A DNA stretch of 64,000 nt from Algoriphagus halophilus. GTDB lineage: Bacteria; Bacteroidota; Bacteroidia; Cytophagales; Cyclobacteriaceae. A program made the translations under genes and the position numbers. The stretch covers positions 186,001 through 250,000 of the forward strand of contig NZ_FSRC01000003.1 of assembly GCF_900129785.1 (NCBI RefSeq), written 5' to 3'. Below, piece after piece: positions 1 through 8,840 of the stretch. The notes under the pieces were generated by a model. That model ran no database searches, was not told the DNA's origin, and was given only the letters and a program-made list of their open reading frames with translations. Position 1 is the stretch's first letter. Each line of letters opens with the position of its first letter.

Positions 1-936
1 TCCCTCCATGTTTTGGGGATGAATGCGATTGAAAGCCGTAGCAATAAGTTGATCCTTGGTAGGATTGGGAAGCAGGTCGCCTGCGAGTTGATCGGTAATG
101 AATTGATCGTAGGGTAGGTTGGAATTAAAGGCATTGATCACCCAATCCCGGTAAGGGGAAGCATCTCGATAGCGATCCACCGTATAGCCATGCGTATCTG
201 CAAATCGGGCGATATCCATCCAATGGAAGGCCATTTTCTCCCCGTAATGATCGGATTCAAGGAGTCGTTCTACCTGCTTTTGATAGGCATTTTCAGAATT
301 GTCAGCGAGAAAGGTTTCGATTTCAGATTTGCTGGGAGGCAACCCGATTAGATCCAGACTTAATCTTCTTAATAAAGTTTCTTTATCCGCCTCTGGAGAA
401 GGAGTAATTCCTTCTTCTTCAAGTTTGTAAAGGACAAATTGGTCGATAGGGTTTTTGACCCAGTTTTCATTTTTTACACTCGGTGGACTATGTTTCTCGG
501 GCTTGATAAATGCCCAATGTTCTTTATACACTGCGCCATCTTCGATCCACTTAATCAGGATTGCTTTTTCCTTTGCGGACAAAGTTAGATTGGATTCCAG
601 CGATGGCATTTTAAACTCATCATCCTCAGAAATAATCCGGTGAAATAGTTCGCTCTTTCGAAGATTCCCAGGCGTAATGGCTTTTTTGCCAGGGGAATTG
701 GGCAAGTCAACGAAAGCCATTTCTGGGGTATGAAGACTTAAACCTGCTTTTTGTGCGGCAAGGTCTGGGCCATGGCAAGCAAAGCACTTGTCCGATAAGA
801 TGGGTTTGACATGAATATTGAAATCCAAGGTTTCCGGCAATTCATCAAAGGCTACTTGCACTTCTTCCGGAAGATCAGGAGTGCAGGAATAAAAAAGTAT
901 TAGGGTTAAAAAAAGACTTAGAATCTTCAGGTTCAT
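1..936 (-). CDS. PSCyt1/DUF1549 haem-binding lipoprotein (C-terminus cut by window edge)
   Basis: The open frame runs from an ATG at 936 to the window edge, giving 312 residues with no stop, so the gene continues leftwards. The N-terminus is a lipoprotein signal (LFYSC, Cys18), suggesting an anchored envelope protein. A cytochrome-like CFACH motif (Cys51, Cys54, His55) opens a PSCyt1-type domain to about residue 130. A DUF1549 (PSCyt2) region follows, seen in stretches such as RRLSLDLIGLPPS and HWMDIARFADTHGY. In this family the missing part is normally a DUF1553 (PSD1) domain, giving 800-1100 residues. These proteins are common in Planctomycetes, Verrucomicrobia and Bacteroidota, often near sulfatases. 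Their chemistry is not settled; a redox role in sugar breakdown is usually assumed. It is one of four c-type haem lipoproteins in the window. Confidence 0.88.
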   Translation of the reverse strand, partial: MNLKILSLFLTLILFYSCTPDLPEEVQVAFDELPETLDFNIHVKPILSDKCFACHGPDLAAQKAGLSLHTPEMAFVDLPNSPGKKAITPGNLRKSELFHRIISEDDEFKMPSLESNLTLSAKEKAILIKWIEDGAVYKEHWAFIKPEKHSPPSVKNENWVKNPIDQFVLYKLEEEGITPSPEADKETLLRRLSLDLIGLPPSKSEIETFLADNSENAYQKQVERLLESDHYGEKMAFHWMDIARFADTHGYTVDRYRDASPYRDWVINAFNSNLPYDQFITDQLAGDLLPNPTKDQLIATAFNRIHPQNMEG

Positions 937-1050
937 TGTGAATTTTATCTATCTATTAAACTACTGGAAATTGGGGATTATCGGAAATGGTTTTGTAAGA
1001 AGTTGGGAAGTGAGAGGTTTGGAGGGTGGAAGTAGGGAGGTTGGAGGTTT

Positions 1051-1511
1051 TCGTACTTCGTCGATCGTCCTTCGTATTTCAAACTTATTGTTCTTGGAAG
1101 GGAGGTGTTAAAAAGTTGGAAATGTTGTCGTGCTTGTGGGTTGTTGGTTGTCGGTTCCTTCTTCGTTGTCCTGCTTCTCCAGAAGCCGGACTTTATCAGT
1201 TTTTGGAGACACTTGGAAAGTTTTGGGTTGTGAGTTTTTGGTTTTACCGTCATTGCGAGCCATTGCAGAGGTTTAGGGAAGGAAGGCGTGGCAATCTCGT
1301 TTTATTAAGTTGAAAATGTTGTGAGTTGTGTGTTGTCGGTTCTCGTACTTCGTCGCTCGTACTTCGTATTTCAAACTTATTGTTTTCTGAAACCTATATA
1401 AGTGAGTTATAAATGTTGTGGGTTGTCGGTTGTGGGTTTTCGTACCTCGTAACTCGCCAATTATATTTCTTCAATCGTACTTCTTATTTCCTCGATCGTA
1501 TTTCGTATTTA
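1051..1511. repeat. intergenic repeat island (TCGTACTTCGTATTTC-type units)
   Basis: The 617-base gap 937-1553 holds no convincing gene. A 43-base unit beginning TCGTACTTCGTCG and containing CTTCGTATTTCAAAC is at 1051-1093 and again, nearly unchanged, at 1343-1385. A looser run of TCGTA/TTCGTATTT words fills 1440-1511. GTTGTGGGTTGTCGGTT-like words recur near 1135, 1325 and 1417, and a G-rich tract lies at 1000-1050. The reverse complement of the TCGTA-type words reappears at 11444-11470. The small open frames here lie on repeats on both strands and look spurious. Confidence 0.75.
1248..1299 (+). repeat. CGTCATTGCGAG...GCAATCTCG intergenic element, copy 1
   Basis: A 52-base element starts CGTCATTGCGAG and ends GGCAATCTCG. 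A recognisable relative lies in the opposite orientation at 11528-11565. It is embedded among the TCGTACTTCG repeats, so both intergenic islands share the same two modules. No open frame or transposase accompanies it. Confidence 0.6.
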
Positions 1512-1553
1512 TCCCCGGGTTTTATAATTTGATCCTTCTTAAGCCCCAAGCCC

Positions 1554-3089
1554 ATGAACTTCTTGCGAAAACACTCTTTAGTATTCTCAGCTCTTTTTTT
1601 GATGTTAATTTCCTGTGACCCTAAGCCAGAGATCGCGGAGGAATCTACTCCGACAACGGAAAAGCCTCGAACGATTGTCACTACAGATGGAGAGATTGAC
1701 GACGTGGATTCATTTATCCGTATGCTTTTATACGCAAATGAATTTCAAATTGAAGGGTTGATTTATAGCAGTTCCATGTGGCATTATAAAGGCGATGGGA
1801 AAGGCACCTTGTTCACATCGGAAATGGAGATGACCAAAAATATATATGGAGCAAAAACGGATCTCCGGTGGCCAGGAGTGGAGTGGATGAACCCCTTGTT
1901 GGATGCTTATGAGGAGGTGTACCCAAAATTGAGTCAGCATGCAGCCGGTTTTCCTACAGCTGATTATTTGAGGAGCTTGGTCAAAGTGGGGAATATTGAT
2001 TTTGAAGGGGAAATGGAAAAGGATACTGAGGGGTCGGATTTTGTTAAAGCAAAATTATTGGATGATGAGATGGCCCCCATCTACCTACAGGTTTGGGGTG
2101 GTACAAATACCATTGCCCGAGCTTTGAAGTCCATAGAAGATGAATATAAAGGCACTCCGGAATGGGATGCCGTTTACCAAAAAGTAATCGATAAGGCCAT
2201 TATCTATGCAATTCTGGATCAGGATGCTACCTATAGAAAATACATTGCTCCCAATTGGCCAGATCTGAAGATTTTCTACAATGCCAGTCAGTTTTGGTGT
2301 TTTGCTTATGATTGGAAGAGGGCGGTTCCTGAATCCCAGCATTATCTTTTTGAAGGGGAATTTATGGGTAAAGAAATCATCAACAACCATGGTCCTTTAT
2401 TGAAGCAATATTACAGCTATGGAGATGGGCAAAAGCAGGAAGGAGATGATGAACATATCCATGGAGATCCTACCAAGTTGGAAAATGCACAATGGGGTAC
2501 GTTTGGGGTGTATGACTTTATTTCTGAAGGGGATTCACCGGCCTATTTGCATTTGATTAATGTGGGACTGAATAACCTTAATCATCCCGAATGGGGTGGC
2601 TGGGGAGGAAGATTGGTACAGTCTGATTCGTTACCCAACCGATGGGAAGATGGACAAAATGTATTGGATTACAATCCATTTACAGAGAAGCTAGATGCCA
2701 CCTATCCTCAGATCCGATGGGTAGAAGCAATTCAAAAGGATTTTGCTGCCAGAGCAGATTGGTGTGTGATGGATTATTCAGAGGCCAACCATTCACCTGT
2801 CGTCAAAGCTGTTGGACCCAATCAGGTAAAAGCCAACCCTGGAGAAAGTTTGACTCTGGAAATTGAAACTTCTGATCCGGATGGAGACGAATTGGAAGTT
2901 AAGTTCTGGATCTATCAGGAAGTGGGTACCTATCAGGGAGAAGCGATTCTTAAAGGGGAGGGAAATCAAGTGATCATTTCTTTAGATGATACTTCTCTCG
3001 GCCAACTTCATGTCATTGCCGAGGTAACAGATAATGCCGAACACCCTATGACTCGGTATCAGAGATTCGTAGTAGAGGTGGGAGAGTAG
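1554..3089 (+). CDS. DUF1593 (nucleoside-hydrolase-like) lipoprotein
   Basis: A 511-residue protein with a lipoprotein signal (LMLISC, Cys21). From about residue 40 it carries a DUF1593 domain, which has the inosine-uridine nucleoside hydrolase fold; the acidic stretch TDGEIDDVDS (44-53) corresponds to the family's metal/ribose-binding loop. The last ~90 residues (from PGESLTLEIETSDPDGDELE) form a beta-sandwich like the C-terminal domain of Saccharophagus Sde0182. Family members are found in polysaccharide-degrading bacteria and are thought to act on a glycosidic bond, but no substrate is firmly established. It stands alone on the plus strand just before a sulfatase. A second DUF1593 protein at 8838-10127 lacks a lipobox. 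Confidence 0.85.
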   Translation: MNFLRKHSLVFSALFLMLISCDPKPEIAEESTPTTEKPRTIVTTDGEIDDVDSFIRMLLYANEFQIEGLIYSSSMWHYKGDGKGTLFTSEMEMTKNIYGAKTDLRWPGVEWMNPLLDAYEEVYPKLSQHAAGFPTADYLRSLVKVGNIDFEGEMEKDTEGSDFVKAKLLDDEMAPIYLQVWGGTNTIARALKSIEDEYKGTPEWDAVYQKVIDKAIIYAILDQDATYRKYIAPNWPDLKIFYNASQFWCFAYDWKRAVPESQHYLFEGEFMGKEIINNHGPLLKQYYSYGDGQKQEGDDEHIHGDPTKLENAQWGTFGVYDFISEGDSPAYLHLINVGLNNLNHPEWGGWGGRLVQSDSLPNRWEDGQNVLDYNPFTEKLDATYPQIRWVEAIQKDFAARADWCVMDYSEANHSPVVKAVGPNQVKANPGESLTLEIETSDPDGDELEVKFWIYQEVGTYQGEAILKGEGNQVIISLDDTSLGQLHVIAEVTDNAEHPMTRYQRFVVEVGE

Positions 3090-3239
3090 GAAGAGGGGAA
3101 GTTAGAAGGTTGTAGCAAGGGAGTCTGAATGTTGGGAGGTATGAGGGATTAAACTTTTGGAAGAGGTATTGGTTTATTCCTTGTCGGATACGGATTGAGC
3201 AGGATAGGCTTTTTCATTTCTTTAATTTATTTTAATGCT

Positions 3240-4634
3240 ATGGGACAATCACGACTTTTTTTCGGAACAATCTTTTGTTTATGTTTTTTCTTCCACAATA
3301 CCTCTTTTGCACAAGAGGAGAAGCCAAATATAATTTTCATTCTTACAGATGATCAGCGCTGGGATGCATTAGGGTTTTCAGGCAATGGGATTATCCAGAC
3401 ACCTGAAATGGATCGATTAGCAGGGGAGGGTATTTACTTTCAAAATGCATTTGTTACCACTCCTATTTGTGCAGCTAGTAGAGCCAGTGTATTGACAGGG
3501 TTATATGAACGCACGCACGGGTATACCTTTGGGCAAACCCTTCAAGAAGCCTATGCGGAAAACTCCTATCCTTCTATCTTGAGAAAAAATGGGTATCAAA
3601 CAGGATTTTTTGGAAAATTTGGAGTCAATTATTCTCAGTTAGATCAATTATTTGATGTTTCAGATAGCTATGATAGAAACGGGAAGTTTGACGATCGACG
3701 TGGGTATTTTTATAAAACCATCAATGAAGATACCGTACATTTGACCAAGTATACCTCCCATCAAGCCCAGGAGTTTATTAAGAATTCATCCAAGGAAAAG
3801 CCTTTTATGCTCTCCTTGAGTTTCAGTGCTCCTCATGCCCATGATCCTGCGAAGGACCAATATTTCTGGTCAGATGATGTAGATGAATTATACGAGAAAC
3901 AGAAGTTTCCTAAAGCCCAAATCAGTAGTAAAAAATATTTTGAAGAACAGCCAGAATATGTGAAAACTGGCGAAAATCGTACTCGTTGGTATTGGAGGTA
4001 TGATACTCCGGAAAAATATCAACATAGTATGAAAGGCTACTACAGAATGATTTCTGAAGTGGATCTAGAAATTGGGAAAATCAGGAAAGTGTTGGAGGAC
4101 AAGGGAATTGCGGATAATACCATCATCATCTTGATGGGTGATAATGGGTATTTTCAAGGGGAACGACAACTCGCAGGAAAATGGCTGATGTATGATAATT
4201 CCATCCGGGTTCCAATGATTATTTATGATCCTAGAAACCCTGGGCATAGAACTGTTCCTGATATGACTTTAAACATTGACATTGCGCCTACAATTCTAGG
4301 TTTTGCCGAAACGGATATTCCTGAAGCGTGGCAAGGGAAAAATCTTTCCGGCTATGTGCATGGGGAAAATCCTGCCGAAGACCGCAAAGAATTTGTAGTC
4401 GAGCACCTCTGGAAAGTGAAAATTATTGCGGCTAGTGAAGGGATCCGAACCAAAAATTGGAAATATTTTAGGTATCAGGATGATATGGAGCATGAAGAGC
4501 TATATGATTTGGAAAAAGATCCCATGGAGAAAAACAACCTAGCTCAAAAGTCTAAATTTCAGGAAGTGCTATTAGAGTTGAGAGGAGTATTGCAACGACA
4601 AATAGATTTATTGGAAGAAGCTCAAGTGAAATAA
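3240..4634 (+). CDS. family S1 formylglycine-dependent sulfatase, secreted
   Basis: Sulfate-ester hydrolase of the alkaline phosphatase superfamily, 464 residues from the ATG at 3240. The open frame could extend to a TTG at 3195, but the ATG gives a clean signal peptide ending near TSFAQ. The N-terminal metal site is PNIIFILTDDQRWD (from residue 29). The maturation motif CAASR places the catalytic formylglycine precursor at Cys77. The C-terminal metal site is in IILMGDNGY, and the family's typical ending ELYDLEKDPMEKNNLA is present. Export implies action on extracellular sulfated glycans. It is convergent with a second sulfatase. No glycoside hydrolase, lyase or sulfatase-maturing enzyme is in the window, so the substrate is open; sulfated rhamnose polymers such as ulvan are only a guess from the rhamnose genes nearby. 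Confidence 0.92.
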   Translation: MGQSRLFFGTIFCLCFFFHNTSFAQEEKPNIIFILTDDQRWDALGFSGNGIIQTPEMDRLAGEGIYFQNAFVTTPICAASRASVLTGLYERTHGYTFGQTLQEAYAENSYPSILRKNGYQTGFFGKFGVNYSQLDQLFDVSDSYDRNGKFDDRRGYFYKTINEDTVHLTKYTSHQAQEFIKNSSKEKPFMLSLSFSAPHAHDPAKDQYFWSDDVDELYEKQKFPKAQISSKKYFEEQPEYVKTGENRTRWYWRYDTPEKYQHSMKGYYRMISEVDLEIGKIRKVLEDKGIADNTIIILMGDNGYFQGERQLAGKWLMYDNSIRVPMIIYDPRNPGHRTVPDMTLNIDIAPTILGFAETDIPEAWQGKNLSGYVHGENPAEDRKEFVVEHLWKVKIIAASEGIRTKNWKYFRYQDDMEHEELYDLEKDPMEKNNLAQKSKFQEVLLELRGVLQRQIDLLEEAQVK

Positions 4635-4657
4635 ATTTAGAATTGCCTGAAAAGTGA

Positions 4658-5974
4658 TTATCTCAATCCCTCGTATTTCTTTAAAGCGGATTGCAGGATC
4701 TTATAGGATTCTTTCCCTTTCCGGTCTAGCTCTTCATAAGAGATAGGGTTTTTTTCCAACCAGTCTTCTTGAATATTGTAAAATTCACCTGTGCGATACA
4801 GCTTAAATTCTTTGTCCCAAGCAAATTCTTTTAAACTCTCTAGATCTCCATTTCGAGTATACCAACTATACACCCAATTTCGTGAATTTCCTTTTTTACC
4901 TAATAATTGTGGTAGGAAACTGATGCCATCTAATGGAAGGTTTTTTGGAGTTTTGACTCCGGCTACTTCCATCAATGTAGGTAGGAAATCACTAAAGTCG
5001 ATTAAGTCATCACTTAGGGTTCCCGGTTTGATATGATTGTCCCATTTGACAACTAAAGGGACATGAATCCCATTTTCAGTGGTGTATTTTTTACCGCCAG
5101 GATATTCTTTCCATCTATACATGGAAACAACAGGCTCATCGGTTCCATTGTCACCCGTGAAAATGATAATAGTGTCTTCACCCAATCCCAATTCATCTAC
5201 TTTGGCAATGATTTTACCTACGATTTTATCCATATAGGCAACCATGTCTCCAAAATATTGAGGATCGCCTTTATAAGTTGGAGAGCCGGGACTAGCCGGA
5301 TCCCAATCTTTGGAATCTGGTGTTGGCACAAAAGGACAATGGGTGATGATCATGGGGTAATAGGCAAAAAATGGCTGATCCTGATTCTTTTCGATAAAGT
5401 CAATCAGGAAGTCACTTGTAATGTCAGTGGAAAATTGACCTCCGGTAAAGTGTTTGGGGACTCCATTGATTTCCAACACTGGATTAGCGTACCGGGTGTC
5501 AAATCCGTCTTTGTTGGTTGCTCCCAGCATATGCTGCCATAAACACGATTCATCAAAGCCAAAATGTTGAGGAGAATCCTGCTCTTTCCCTAATTGCCAT
5601 TTTCCTGCGATGGCAGTTTTATATCCTGCTTCTTTCAGCAAATTGGCAAAAGTGGTCTGATTGCGGTCTAGTTGACCAAAAACAGTATAGTTTCTGATAT
5701 TGTACTGTCCAGTCATGAGCTGAACTCTTGATGGGGTGCAAAGGGGCTGGGCAAAGGCATATTCGAATTTTGCTCCCTGGGCTGCCATGGCATCGATAAA
5801 GGGAGTGGAGTAGGAAGTTCCTCCATAAGAATTGATGATTTCTACACCAAGGTCATCGGCCATGATTAGGATGATATTTGGTTGCCTTTTCTGAGCTAGA
5901 ATGCCTTGATTAAAAGTAAAAATTCCAAGTATCAATATACAAAGTCTGATAGGTTGGATTTTACAATTAATCAT
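4658..5974 (-). CDS. family S1 formylglycine-dependent sulfatase, secreted
   Basis: A 438-residue sulfatase with a signal peptide ending near GILAQ (residue 28). The metal-binding start PNIILIMADDLG is at about 32-43 and the formylglycine motif CTPSR begins at Cys79. IIIFTGDNGTDE is the second metal/sulfate-binding stretch. The next residues of the active-site helix are VQLMTGQYN, as usual for the family. It ends 23 bases from the upstream sulfatase stop, tail to tail, with no obvious shared terminator. Subfamily and substrate cannot be fixed from sequence alone. Sequence divergence from its neighbour is large, so this is not a recent duplication. Confidence 0.92.
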   Translation of the reverse strand: MINCKIQPIRLCILILGIFTFNQGILAQKRQPNIILIMADDLGVEIINSYGGTSYSTPFIDAMAAQGAKFEYAFAQPLCTPSRVQLMTGQYNIRNYTVFGQLDRNQTTFANLLKEAGYKTAIAGKWQLGKEQDSPQHFGFDESCLWQHMLGATNKDGFDTRYANPVLEINGVPKHFTGGQFSTDITSDFLIDFIEKNQDQPFFAYYPMIITHCPFVPTPDSKDWDPASPGSPTYKGDPQYFGDMVAYMDKIVGKIIAKVDELGLGEDTIIIFTGDNGTDEPVVSMYRWKEYPGGKKYTTENGIHVPLVVKWDNHIKPGTLSDDLIDFSDFLPTLMEVAGVKTPKNLPLDGISFLPQLLGKKGNSRNWVYSWYTRNGDLESLKEFAWDKEFKLYRTGEFYNIQEDWLEKNPISYEELDRKGKESYKILQSALKKYEGLR

Positions 5975-6221
5975 CTGGGTTGGGTTATTTAGAAATTATA
6001 TTCAAATCTAGAAGATTATTTGAAATGCATTCTCAAATCCAGTTATTGCTTCTTTTGAGAGACTAATTTATTTGCTTGGAAATCTTTTTTTAACAAAAAA
6101 TAGCAGAGGGTAATATTCAAGGATTTTTCATCGAAACAATTACCTCTTGATGAAAAATCTATTATATCGTTTTGTTACAATAAATGTTTTACCTTATTTT
6201 TTGCCTAAATCCCCACTTGAT

Positions 6222-7073
6222 ATGAAGCATTCTTTCTTATTCCTTTTTCTTTTCGCATTTCTTTTTGTTAATGCTTATAGCAAAACAGATACAGTACAAA
6301 TAGCAAGTTCTAAAACAAATATTGTATACCAGGCTGTGGTGGTTACCCCAGCAAGTTATGAACAAGGAAATGAGCTTTTTCCGACGGTTTATTTATTACA
6401 TGGAGGCTATGGGAAATTTTCTGACTGGACAAAACAGATTTCCGATAAGTCTTTAATTCAAAGAATGTCGGACCAATATGGTTTTATCATAGTGATGCCA
6501 GAAGGAAAGGAATTTAGCTATTATCTGGATAGCCCAGTGGATTCTACTAGTCAATTTGAAAGTTATATTTCAAAGGATGTTATAGGCTACATAGATTCAA
6601 ATTTCAGAACTATTCCAAAAAAAGAAGGAAGAGCGATTACTGGTTTATCGATGGGGGGATTTGGCTCATTATACATTTCGGCTAGTCATCCAGAATTGTT
6701 TATAGCTGCTGGAAGTATGAGTGGAGCAGTCAATCCTGATATGAAAGAATGGAAGCTTCCCCAAGAAGTTGCCAAAAATATTGAAGATGCTTTTGCTGGT
6801 ATTCTGGGAAGTAAAGAGGAATTCCCTAAGCGCTACCAAGAGGTCAGCATCATCCATAAAATAAGGGAATATCAAAAGCATCATATCCGATTAATGATTG
6901 AATGTGGGGTGGATGATTTTTTAATTGAAGCAAACAGGGAATTACATAGGAGATTAGATTTCGAAGGAATCTCCCATGATTACAGTGAAAGGGATGGGGG
7001 ACATTCTTGGAAATATTGGGAAAACGCACTTCCTTATCATATGCTATTCTTTGCAAATATTCTTCAGAAATAA
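6222..7073 (+). CDS. secreted alpha/beta-hydrolase esterase (esterase D / CE1-like)
   Basis: Serine esterase of about 283 residues from the ATG at 6222. The frame is open back to 6147 (TTG) and 6150 (ATG), but the start at 6222 gives a classic signal peptide (MKHSFLFLFLF...NAYS). The nucleophile elbow is GLSMGG with Ser143. The oxyanion region is YLLHGGYGKFSDW, the probable acid is in ECGVDDFLIEANRELH, and the catalytic His is in DGGHSWKYWENALP. The fold family includes S-formylglutathione hydrolase and acetyl/feruloyl esterases. Export and the nearby sulfatases favour removal of ester groups from a glycan or a xenobiotic, but this is inference. It stands alone. Confidence 0.85.
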   Translation: MKHSFLFLFLFAFLFVNAYSKTDTVQIASSKTNIVYQAVVVTPASYEQGNELFPTVYLLHGGYGKFSDWTKQISDKSLIQRMSDQYGFIIVMPEGKEFSYYLDSPVDSTSQFESYISKDVIGYIDSNFRTIPKKEGRAITGLSMGGFGSLYISASHPELFIAAGSMSGAVNPDMKEWKLPQEVAKNIEDAFAGILGSKEEFPKRYQEVSIIHKIREYQKHHIRLMIECGVDDFLIEANRELHRRLDFEGISHDYSERDGGHSWKYWENALPYHMLFFANILQK

Positions 7074-7263
7074 ACCAAGGTTTCAAACCTCCCGACTCGA
7101 TTGTCAAAAAAAGTACCGGTATGGAGAATAGCGGATAAATAATAATTCATATCCCAGAAAAGTCTTTTTTTTGATGATTCACCTTGATCAGGATTAAATC
7201 AGGTCGAATACAGCATATGTTCTAGGTTGAAATGTTTAATTCATATCTAAGTTCGTGTACTGT

Positions 7264-7824
7264 CTACCTGTATTTGTCACTTAAGCCTTTGCCTTCCAAA
7301 ATCATAGGGATGATCTTTTCAAGACGATTCATTTTTGTGGCTTCTCTTTTTGCTCCAACGATGTATTCTATATGTTCTTTTTGCTTATAGGGAGTTAGTT
7401 CTAAGAAGGCACTTTTTAAATCTGGGTTCTCTTCTAATTTCTGCATTAGGAGTAATGGAATCTCTGGATTAGTTCTTTTTTCAGGCTTCCAGGACTTTCC
7501 CTCTTTTTCATTTTGAATTGCCTCCTGAAGGTATTCCAGAATTTTAGGTTCATCAATTTCTTCTATGGATTCAAACCGCCATTGACGCATGGCTTTCGTT
7601 TTCCCCTCCTGGGCATTGATCAATACCTGATAGGGATCTGAAAGAAAAACACCATTGTAAAACCAAAGTCCAAAGTGAGTTTTAAAGCCAGTATAACCAA
7701 CTACATTTTTATCATTGATGGTAAATACGGGCATACCCCATTTGGTAGTTTCTACCAATTCGGTTTTAGAAATTATTTGACTGAGTAAGCTTAAAGCTTC
7801 TTTCCATTGATTGTTTTTAGGCAT
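7264..7824 (-). CDS. DUF1801 plus YdeI/OmpD-associated domain protein
   Basis: A cytoplasmic protein of 186 residues. The N-terminal ~110 residues are a DUF1801 (YdhG-like) domain, with the typical TTKWGMPVFTINDKNVVGY and KTHFGLWFYNG stretches. The C-terminal ~60 residues match the YdeI/OmpD-associated (OmdA) domain, seen as PYKQKEHIEYIVGAKREATK. Relatives are widespread in Bacteroidota and have no proven biochemical role. It is transcribed alone on the minus strand; a terminator-like hairpin lies 27 bases upstream of the start, on the same strand. Confidence 0.82.
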   Translation of the reverse strand: MPKNNQWKEALSLLSQIISKTELVETTKWGMPVFTINDKNVVGYTGFKTHFGLWFYNGVFLSDPYQVLINAQEGKTKAMRQWRFESIEEIDEPKILEYLQEAIQNEKEGKSWKPEKRTNPEIPLLLMQKLEENPDLKSAFLELTPYKQKEHIEYIVGAKREATKMNRLEKIIPMILEGKGLSDKYR

Positions 7825-7850
7825 ATGGAAATCCGTTAAGACACTAATTT

Positions 7851-7892
7851 AAAAAATACCCTTACTGATTACAAAGAATAAGTAAGGGGTAT
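7851..7892 (-). terminator. terminator-like hairpin in the leader of the YdeI-like gene
   Basis: Read on the minus strand, an arm ATACCCCTTACT pairs with AGTAAGGGTAT (one bulged C) around a 14-base loop and is followed by six Ts. It sits upstream of the minus-strand gene starting at 7824, not downstream of a known gene. It therefore terminates an unknown transcript, or is a leader attenuator. Confidence 0.5.
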
Positions 7893-8074
7893 GTTTAGAG
7901 CTTAGGATTGATTAAAAGCCTATCCCGAAGTAAGCTATGTCCTAGTACTAGCCACAGTTTACCTAAATGGATTTTTAGGGCCTTTAAAAAAAAACTTAAC
8001 TATGGAAACTGACTTTGGAAACTTGGGGTTTAAAGATCTATTATGAATTTTCTTTTTGTATAAATTTTAGAATT

Positions 8075-8791
8075 ATGATTTCATTAAAAAATAAAACAGC
8101 CATCATTACCGGTGGAAGCCGTGGACTTGGTAAAGCCATGGCCTTGCTTATGGCTCAGGAAGGTGTGAATATTGGAATTACAGGCAGAAATGAGGAAAAA
8201 TTAAAAGCTGTGGCTGATGAGTTGAAGGGGTTAGGTGTAAAAGTTGCTTTTGCTGCTTTTGATGTTTCCAGTGAAACTGAAGTAAAGAAAGGAATCGATG
8301 CCTTGGTAACTGAGCTAGGTGGAGTGGATATTTTAATTAACAATGCTGGGATTGGAAAAATTGGAACTTTGGAAGAAATGTCCTCAGAGGATTGGCAGCA
8401 GGTGATCCAAACAAATTTGTTTGGGGTTTATTTTACAGCGATGGCCGTATATCCATACCTGAAAGAAAAAGGGGAGGGTGATATTATCAATGTTGCCTCT
8501 ACTGCCGGACTGAAGGGCGGAGCACATATGTCTGCTTATGCTGCTTCAAAAGCGGCAGTGATTTCACTTTCTCAATCCATGATGGCCGAGTGGAGAAAAC
8601 AAAATATTCGAGTTATAACCTTGACTCCTAGTACCATTGCTTCGGATATGAGTATTCAAGCTGGTTTGACCGATGGCAATCCGGATAAAGTACTTCAGCC
8701 GGAAGATTTTGCAGAATGGGTAAGAGATATTCTGAAAATGAACCGTCGTGCTTTAATTGCCAATGGTTCGATTTTTTCTACCAATCCTTGA
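8075..8791 (+). CDS. short-chain dehydrogenase/reductase, FabG-like
   Basis: NAD(P)-dependent oxidoreductase of 238 residues from the ATG at 8075. The open frame reaches back to 8015, but the upstream 20 residues do not resemble the family and the ATG precedes the canonical ISLKNKTAIITGG start. The nucleotide-binding GGSRGLGKA, the NNAGIGKIG loop, the catalytic Ser in VASTAG and the YAASK active site are all present. Closest to the 3-ketoacyl-ACP reductase-like/sepiapterin reductase-like group. It stands alone, so the substrate is unknown. The 180 bases upstream (7893-8074) show no further feature. Confidence 0.88.
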   Translation: MISLKNKTAIITGGSRGLGKAMALLMAQEGVNIGITGRNEEKLKAVADELKGLGVKVAFAAFDVSSETEVKKGIDALVTELGGVDILINNAGIGKIGTLEEMSSEDWQQVIQTNLFGVYFTAMAVYPYLKEKGEGDIINVASTAGLKGGAHMSAYAASKAAVISLSQSMMAEWRKQNIRVITLTPSTIASDMSIQAGLTDGNPDKVLQPEDFAEWVRDILKMNRRALIANGSIFSTNP

Positions 8792-8800
8792 TTGAATAGG

Positions 8801-8840
8801 TAGCAGGTGCAATTCATCTAGAATTGCGCTTGCTATTTTA
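8801..8840. terminator. bidirectional terminator between convergent genes
   Basis: TAGCAGGTGCAATTC (8801-8815) pairs with GAATTGCGCTTGCTA (8821-8835) over 15 bases with two G-U wobbles and a 5-base loop, followed by TTTTATTT. It lies between the SDR stop (8791) and the start of the minus-strand DUF1593 gene's 3' end (8838). Confidence 0.72.

Noticed and set aside
978..1313. Overlapping 91- and 95-residue open frames on opposite strands
   Set aside because: They run through the repeat island and have low-complexity translations; no family likeness.
7940..7954. GTCCTAGTACTAGCC near the YdeI-like/SDR gap
   Set aside because: Resembles the motif loosely but lacks both exact TCCTG half-sites.
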